Of a stretch of 64,000 nt of DNA, positions 58,939-64,000 are shown piece after piece. This stretch comes from HGM11412 sp045654225 (GTDB taxonomy: Bacteria; Bacillota; Clostridia; Christensenellales; Borkfalkiaceae), in the NCBI GenBank assembly GCA_045654225.1, contig JAZOMW010000006.1, forward strand, positions 1 through 64,000, in the 5' to 3' direction. The first letter of the stretch is position 1, and the number at the start of each line of letters is the position of its first letter. The position numbers and the translations under genes were made by a program. The notes under the pieces are model-generated. The model was not told where the DNA came from. It did no database searches and saw only the letters and a program-made list of their open reading frames with translations.

Positions 58939-60799
58939 CGTTTGATTTTAGCCAAACCATAAGCACTGCAATATCGGCGGGATTTACGCCTGAAATTCTT
59001 GATGCTTGGTCAAGGTTTTGTGGCTTTACCTCGTTTAATTTTTCTCGCGCTTCAACTCTTAAACCGTTAATATTTAAGTAGTTAATATCTTCGCTTAACA
59101 ATTTATTTTTTAACTTTTCCGCTTTTTTAATGCTTTCAAGTTCTTTTTTAATATAGCCTGCGTATCTAACGTCCGTTTCAACGGTTTCTAAAATGTCGAA
59201 AGGAATATCTAAAAAGGCGCTAAACTCTTGTTTAATAAGTTTTATGGATATTCCGCGCTTAATCATATCTTCGTACGTTATTGCGCCGTAAATTTCGCCG
59301 GTTGAGTTTTTAGTTACAAAGTCGTACGCACGTTTAAAAGGAACGGAAGTTTTAAGTTCTTCTCTTGCGCGTTTTGTAATTTCGCATCTATTTAGGTAAA
59401 CTTGCCATCTTTCATCGTCAACAAGCCCGAAATCTCTACCTATTTTAGTTAAGCGAGCGTCGGTATTGTCTTGCCTTAAAATAAGGCGGTATTCCGCGCG
59501 GGAAGTCATTATTCTATAAGGCTCGTTAGTGCCTTTCGTAACTAAATCGTCAATTAAAACGCCGGCGTACGCTTCGTTTCTACCTAAAACTAGTTGCGGT
59601 TTGTTTTTAATAAACATACTTGCGTTTAAGCCCGCAATTAAGCCTTGCACCGCCGCCTCTTCATAACCGCTAGTGCCGTTTACTTGACCTGCCGTAAATA
59701 AACCGCTAACGTTTTTATATTCAAGGGTAGGTTTAAGGTCTAAACTGTCAATGCAGTCGTACTCTATTGCGTAGGCGTAACGCATAAACTCTACGTTTTC
59801 AAAACCTTCGATTGAGCGGTACATTTGCTCTTGAATATCAACGGGCATTGATGACGACATACCTTGAACGTAAACTTCGCTGGTGTCAACGCCTTCGGGC
59901 TCTAAAAATATTTGGTGGCGCTCTTTATCTTTAAATCTTACAACTTTCGTTTCAATAGAAGGGCAGTAGCGCGGGCCCGTAGTAGTTATAAAGCCGTTGT
60001 ATAGTGGCGACCTTTCTAAATTGTTTAAAATAATGTTTTTAGTGTTTTCGTTAGTATAACCTAAGTAACATGGCGTTTGCTCCTTTTTTAACTCTTTGGT
60101 CATATAGGAAAAAGGATAAACGTCCGTTTCGCCGTCTTGCACGCTAAATTTTGTGTAATCTATCGTTCTACCGTCAAGGCGGGCGGGAGTTCCCGTTTTA
60201 AAACGGCGAATTTTAAAGCCTAACCTAATTAACGCGTCGGTTAAATAAGTTGCGTTTTGAAAGCCGTTAGGACCGCTAAACTTTTTATAATCGCCTATAA
60301 CTATATCGCTATTTAAATAAACGCCCGTACAAACTATAACCGTTTTACATAAAAGCAAGGTGTTAAAGTTAGTAACAACGCCTTTTACAGCGCCGTTTTC
60401 AGTTAAAATATCGGTTGCTTCGCATTGAATAATAAAAAGGTTATTAGTATTTTCAAGCGTTTTTTTCATTTCTTTATGATACGCGTTTTTGTCCGCTTGC
60501 GCTCGAAGTGATTGAACTGCAACGCCTTTACCACGGTTAAGCATTTTAATTTGGAGCATAGTTTTATCTATGTTTTTACCCATTTCGCCACCTAATGCGT
60601 CAAGTTCGCGCACCAAATGACCTTTTGCCGTACCGCCTATTGAAGGGTTGCAAGCCATAAAAGCAATAGCGTCTAAATTTATCGTAAGTAGGGCGGTTTT
60701 ATTACCCGTGCGAGCAAGCGCTAACGCCGCTTCGCAACCTGCGTGACCCGCGCCTATAACCACCGCGTCAAAATTGTCGGTTTTAATATAATTATTCAT
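58922..60799 (-). CDS. mnmG: tRNA uridine-34 carboxymethylaminomethyl synthase subunit MnmG
   Basis: 625 residues. FAD motif VIGAGHAGCEAALALARTG; CNPSIGGTAKGHLVRELDALGG; FKTGTPARLDG; GPRYCPSIETKVVRF; GLFTAGQVNGTSGYEEAA; and a C-terminal helical domain for MnmE and tRNA. With MnmE it modifies the wobble base of several tRNAs. It is often near the origin. It starts 1 base after dnaA in the same direction, so it is co-transcribed with it. Confidence 0.96.
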   Translation of the reverse strand: MNNYIKTDNFDAVVIGAGHAGCEAALALARTGNKTALLTINLDAIAFMACNPSIGGTAKGHLVRELDALGGEMGKNIDKTMLQIKMLNRGKGVAVQSLRAQADKNAYHKEMKKTLENTNNLFIIQCEATDILTENGAVKGVVTNFNTLLLCKTVIVCTGVYLNSDIVIGDYKKFSGPNGFQNATYLTDALIRLGFKIRRFKTGTPARLDGRTIDYTKFSVQDGETDVYPFSYMTKELKKEQTPCYLGYTNENTKNIILNNLERSPLYNGFITTTGPRYCPSIETKVVRFKDKERHQIFLEPEGVDTSEVYVQGMSSSMPVDIQEQMYRSIEGFENVEFMRYAYAIEYDCIDSLDLKPTLEYKNVSGLFTAGQVNGTSGYEEAAVQGLIAGLNASMFIKNKPQLVLGRNEAYAGVLIDDLVTKGTNEPYRIMTSRAEYRLILRQDNTDARLTKIGRDFGLVDDERWQVYLNRCEITKRAREELKTSVPFKRAYDFVTKNSTGEIYGAITYEDMIKRGISIKLIKQEFSAFLDIPFDILETVETDVRYAGYIKKELESIKKAEKLKNKLLSEDINYLNINGLRVEAREKLNEVKPQNLDQASRISGVNPADIAVLMVWLKSNDGKRD

Positions 60800-60800
60800 A

Positions 60801-62150
60801 TTATTTTTTCAAAATTAAATTTTTAATATCGTTTACGGAAGTTGAAATTTTATCGCTAAACTTAATAAGTTCGGCAATTTTATCACGCGAGTGAATAATG
60901 GTAGTGTAGTTTTTTCCACCAAGCGCTTCGCCTATCGTTACGAGAGGGATTGACATAAGTTCCGTCATTAAATAAGCGCAAATTTGGCGTGGTAAAACGA
61001 GTTCTTTATTACGCTTTTTAGAAGTAATGTCCGCTTTTGAAATATTGTAGTAAGAACAAACCGTATCAATAACTTTTGAAGCCGAAACGCTTTCTTTAAT
61101 TTCGCTAGTAACGCTATCTTTAAGCGCGTCCATAGCAAGATTTAAAGTGATAGGCTCTTCGTGAAGGGTAGCAAAAAAGATAACTCTATTAAGCATACCT
61201 TCTAAACTTCTAACGTTGTCTTCGCTATTTTCCGCCATAAACATTGCAACGTCAAGCGGTAAAATATACTTTTTATATTCGGCTTTCTTTTGAAGTATTG
61301 CAACTTTCGTTTCAATATCAGGCGCTAAAACTTGCGCTTTTAAACCGCCCTCAAAACGAGTTCTTAATCTTTCGTCTAAAAGTTCGATTTTGCTTGGTTC
61401 ACAGTCCGCAGATAATACTATTTGCTTATTTTCGCCGTAAAGCGCGTTAAAAGTGTTAAAGAATTCTTCTTGCGTGGTTTCTTTGCGCGCTAAAAATTGC
61501 ACGTCGTCAATAATTAAAACGTCAACGTTGCGGTATTTATTTCTAAAATTTTCACCTTCTTGCGAATACGCTTTACCAGTTTTAATGTTAGTTATAAGTT
61601 CAGTTGTAAACTTTTCACAAGTAGAGTATAAAACCTTCTTTTTAGGCGTGGCTTTGTGTATGTGGTTGGCTATTGCTTGCATTATGTGCGTTTTGCCAAG
61701 ACCCGACGCGCCGTATATGAAAAGTGGGTTATAAGATTCGCCCGGTGCTTCCGCAACCGCTTTAGCAGCGGCGTATAAATAGCGGTTTGAAGCGCCTACA
61801 ACGAAAGAGTCGAAAGTGTATTTAGGGTCGATAGGCGACGACTCTATTTTAATTTTATCATCGTTTAAAAGTTCTACTTTGCTTTCTAAATATTCTTTTT
61901 TGCTTGAACCTTGAAAAATTTCAATATCGGTAACGCCCGTGTTTAAATTTACGAGTACTTCAACTATAATATTTTTAAGTTTAGTTTTAATAGTTTTTGC
62001 AAAAACTTCCGCCTTTGTAAGTAGCACTAAAGTTGAGCCTACTAAATCAATAGGTTCAAGGAACTTTATAAAAGTTGTGTAATGTGCCGTTGAAATTGAG
62101 TTTTCAAGTTCAGGTAAGGCTTTTTTCCAAATAATTTCGTAACTTTCCAT
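60801..62150 (-). CDS. dnaA: Chromosomal replication initiator DnaA
   Basis: 449 residues. Domain I about residues 1-80; AAA+ domain with Walker A GASGLGKTH (147-155), Walker B VDVLIIDDVQFLARK, arginine-finger region ERLRTRFEGGL; domain IV with LPRQICAYLMTEL and the DNA-binding signature GGKNYTTIIHSRDKI. Opens the origin by binding DnaA boxes. Here it is transcribed away from recF, with mnmG rather than dnaN downstream. Confidence 0.97.
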   Translation of the reverse strand: MESYEIIWKKALPELENSISTAHYTTFIKFLEPIDLVGSTLVLLTKAEVFAKTIKTKLKNIIVEVLVNLNTGVTDIEIFQGSSKKEYLESKVELLNDDKIKIESSPIDPKYTFDSFVVGASNRYLYAAAKAVAEAPGESYNPLFIYGASGLGKTHIMQAIANHIHKATPKKKVLYSTCEKFTTELITNIKTGKAYSQEGENFRNKYRNVDVLIIDDVQFLARKETTQEEFFNTFNALYGENKQIVLSADCEPSKIELLDERLRTRFEGGLKAQVLAPDIETKVAILQKKAEYKKYILPLDVAMFMAENSEDNVRSLEGMLNRVIFFATLHEEPITLNLAMDALKDSVTSEIKESVSASKVIDTVCSYYNISKADITSKKRNKELVLPRQICAYLMTELMSIPLVTIGEALGGKNYTTIIHSRDKIAELIKFSDKISTSVNDIKNLILKK

Positions 62151-62302
62151 TAAAAATCTCCACTAAAAGCAAATAAACTTTTGTTAATTTTTGTAAAATG
62201 TGATAAAATATAGTAAAAATAAGTAAAAAACTATTGAATTTTATACTTGTAAAGTATATTATATAATAAATCAACGCAAAAATCAATTATTAAGATAGCA
62301 AA
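62151..62302. other. AT-rich dnaA-recF divergent intergenic region
   Basis: 152 bases, very AT-rich. Holds the dnaA promoter. I see no TTATNCACA box on either strand, so it is not a recognisable origin. Confidence 0.6.
62258..62286 (-). promoter_or_regulatory. Promoter of dnaA
   Basis: Minus strand TTGATT (62281-62286), 17 bp, TATAAT (62258-62263); about 108 bases before the dnaA start. Confidence 0.7.
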
Positions 62303-63430
62303 ATGTTTATAAAAAATTTAATTTTAAAAAACTATCGCAATTACGAATATGCAGAGTTTGCATTTTGTGACGGCGTAAATATACTAACTGGTGACAATGC
62401 GCAAGGCAAAACCAACTGTGCCGAAGCCATATTTTTTTTGTGCACGGGATATTCGCCAAGGGCAACTCGCGATAAGCAAGTTATAAAATACGGGCAAGAC
62501 TATGCTAAAATAATAGGCACGGCTAGTTCTAGTTACGGTAACGTAGAAGTAGAATTAAATTTTTCAAACAACTCAAATAAGGCTATTAAAATAAACGGCG
62601 TACCTATCAAAAAAATAGGCGAACTTATGGGCAATATAAACTCGGTATTTTTTAACCCGGGCGAACTTAAACTTATTCAAGAAAGTCCGGAAGATAGAAG
62701 GCGTTTTATGGATATTTCGCTTTCACAAATGAATAAGCGTTATTTTTACGCGCTTCAAAAATACCGTAAAGTTTTAGAGCAAAGAAACGACCTTTTAAAG
62801 TCGAGCGATAAACAAACTATTTACGACACACTTCCTTTTTGGGACGAGCAGTTGGCAGTTTACGCCGAAACTATTATAAAAGAAAGGTTATTGTTCATTG
62901 AAAAATTAACGCCACTTGCAAAAAAAGCGCACTCGTATATCACGGGCGGAATTGAAGATATTTCAATTTCACTTGAAGCACAGTATTTAGACGAAGAAGA
63001 CGAGTTTTTACAAAAACATACTAGCCACCTTGATAAAGACGTTAAAAACTGCCTACTCATAGCGCTTTCAAAACGCATTGAAAAAGATATAGCGCTAGGA
63101 TACACAAGCGTTGGCCCTCACCGTGACGATATTAAAATTAAAGTAAACGGTGAGGACGTAAGGCTATACGGCTCGCAAGGGCAACAAAGAACTTCGGCAC
63201 TATCGCTTAAACTTGCCGAACTTGAAGTGTTTAAAGATAGGTTTAACGAATATCCGGTTTTAATTTTAGACGACGCGTTTAGCGAACTTGATAAGTCAAG
63301 GCGTTCGCGCTTACTTAAATACGTTGACGGCGTGCAAACTATTATAACTTGTACCGACGTTACCGAAGATATGATTAGCGGTAGTAATATTAAAATATTT
63401 AATATTAAAAACGGAAAAATTGAAAATTAA
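62303..63430 (+). CDS. recF: DNA replication and repair protein RecF
   Basis: 375 residues. SMC-like ATPase: start FIKNLILKNYRNYEYAEFAF, Walker A GDNAQGKTNCAEAIFF, signature LYGSQGQQRTSALSLKLAELE, Walker B PVLILDDAFSELDKSRR. Acts with RecO and RecR (recR is at 36.1 kb) in gap repair. It is usually behind dnaN; here it stands alone and faces away from dnaA. Confidence 0.96.
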   Translation: MFIKNLILKNYRNYEYAEFAFCDGVNILTGDNAQGKTNCAEAIFFLCTGYSPRATRDKQVIKYGQDYAKIIGTASSSYGNVEVELNFSNNSNKAIKINGVPIKKIGELMGNINSVFFNPGELKLIQESPEDRRRFMDISLSQMNKRYFYALQKYRKVLEQRNDLLKSSDKQTIYDTLPFWDEQLAVYAETIIKERLLFIEKLTPLAKKAHSYITGGIEDISISLEAQYLDEEDEFLQKHTSHLDKDVKNCLLIALSKRIEKDIALGYTSVGPHRDDIKIKVNGEDVRLYGSQGQQRTSALSLKLAELEVFKDRFNEYPVLILDDAFSELDKSRRSRLLKYVDGVQTIITCTDVTEDMISGSNIKIFNIKNGKIEN

Positions 63431-63431
63431 A

Positions 63432-63464
63432 AATGCTAACGAAATATTCGTTAGCATTATTTTT
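63432..63464. terminator. Bidirectional terminator after recF
   Basis: Stem AATGCTAACGA / TCGTTAGCATT followed by ATTTTTT on the plus strand. Confidence 0.88.
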
Positions 63465-63661
63465 TAGCCGTTTAAAACTTCACTTATTACGTCTAAAACT
63501 TTGTGATAGCAACCACCGCAACCGGTAGTGCAGTTGGTTGTTTTTTGTACGTCTTCAAAAACTTTAATTGCATCTTCCATTTTGTTGTGGTCGTTAAGTG
63601 CTTTTGCAATATCTGCGTAACTTACTTGTTTGCAGTTACATATCGTTACGTTTTCTTTCAT
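63464..63661 (-). CDS. BFD-like [2Fe-2S]-binding protein
   Basis: 65 residues: ICNCKQVSYADIAKAL and TTNCTTGCGGCYHKVLDVI, i.e. a C-x-C pair and a later C-x3-C-x2-C group, the pattern of bacterioferritin-associated ferredoxin-like domains. Stand-alone small protein; could pass electrons or sense iron. AAAGGAG lies 9 bases before the ATG. Confidence 0.85.
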   Translation of the reverse strand: MKENVTICNCKQVSYADIAKALNDHNKMEDAIKVFEDVQKTTNCTTGCGGCYHKVLDVISEVLNG

Positions 63662-63688
63662 TGTAGTTTCTCCTTTAAGTGTGTTGTT

Positions 63689-64000
63689 TTATTTTTTCTT
63701 CTTTTTTGCTAATTTTAATTGTTGTTTAAGTTCTTTTAAATACGTTGCTTTTTCTTTTCTCGTCATAACGATAGGCTCGTCGGTAGGTTCGTCGCTTGCC
63801 GATTTTATCGAGTAGTAAACGTAATTATTAGGAATTTTAACTTTTTTATTAAAGTTAACGTAATCTTCTTTTATAATTTGAGTAAGGTCAATCGCAATTT
63901 TACCAGTTGCAATAGCGGGTAGTTCGTTAATACCTACGCGCATAGTTTCGCCGTAGGATTTAAACGGTGAAAGGTAAGTTTTTTTCTTTAATAATTTTGC
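63689..64000 (-). CDS. Hypothetical protein, C-terminal part (cut by window edge)
   Basis: The frame stays open to the window edge beyond the Met at 63943, so the true start is outside. The visible 103 residues contain TYLSPFKSYGETMRVGINEL, then GKIAIDLTQIIKEDYVNFNK, and end in a Lys-rich helix (LKELKQQLKLAKKKKK). I do not recognise the family. The basic tail could bind nucleic acid. Confidence 0.55.
   Translation of the reverse strand, partial: AKLLKKKTYLSPFKSYGETMRVGINELPAIATGKIAIDLTQIIKEDYVNFNKKVKIPNNYVYYSIKSASDEPTDEPIVMTRKEKATYLKELKQQLKLAKKKKK

Noticed and set aside
62151..62302. Replication origin between dnaA and recF
   Set aside because: AT-rich and well placed, but I found no TTATNCACA boxes; TGTGATAAA at about 62200 is only a partial match.

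Overview
The window looks like chromosomal DNA from a low-GC, probably endospore-forming member of the Bacillota (class Clostridia). The support is: the sporulation genes yabP and yabQ next to a divIC-like gene, the Firmicute run mrnC-rlmB-sigH-like-dnaX-ybaB-recR, a mini-RNase III, a type III glutamine synthetase, a Re-citrate synthase, a T-box leader, and AGGAGG-type ribosome binding sites. No species can be named from the sequence alone. There is no rRNA, CRISPR array, insertion sequence or phage gene.

Left part (1-21.1 kb). A cut beta-mannosidase-like gene opens the window. It is followed by a DUF3592-like membrane protein, two copies of a structured repeat, tRNA-Leu(AAG), a membrane protein, a VanW/G5 protein, a Crp/Fnr-type regulator and tRNA-Arg(ACG) with a broken copy of its 5' end. 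The most unusual feature comes next: two tandem, same-strand, paralogous four-gene operons (20.45-11.8 kb and 11.7-5.0 kb, both minus). Each encodes, in order, a YwaF-like membrane domain fused to an ABC ATPase, an ABC-2-like permease, a small single-pass membrane protein, and a very large lipoprotein with Ig-like or InlB-type repeats and a shared C-terminal beta-helix-like region. This is my candidate for an undescribed surface-protein export or assembly system.

Central metabolism (21.2-31.4 kb). Re-citrate synthase, aconitase and NADP isocitrate dehydrogenase form a tight operon that makes 2-oxoglutarate. A LysR gene diverges from it, and one palindrome carries the promoters of both. Then come serC-serA (serine) and glnN (glutamine), so this block is about amino-acid and nitrogen assimilation.

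Housekeeping and mixed genes (31.6-52.8 kb). A CwlD-like amidase; the mrnC to recR cluster with an rsuA-like gene and a serine hydrolase; trpB alone behind a tryptophan T-box; a carbamoyltransferase-like protein that has lost its catalytic signatures; a lone MsmK/UgpC-type ATPase; HAD phosphatase; CaCA antiporter; alanine racemase; a cysteine-rich conserved-looking protein; a phosphoesterase; a lone EIIC-like permease; yabP-yabQ-divIC-ppx-M50-like protease; and marR-degV with two strong palindromic operators that resemble one in front of the Crp/Fnr gene.

Origin-type genes (53-64 kb). gyrB-gyrA, a SLOG/XRE divergent pair bracketed by two identical terminators, then dnaA-mnmG-small ORF-Dabb on the minus strand, facing away from recF on the plus strand. 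dnaN is not next to dnaA or recF, and I see no DnaA-box cluster, so the replication origin cannot be placed. Convergent gene pairs are mostly separated by symmetric hairpin terminators.
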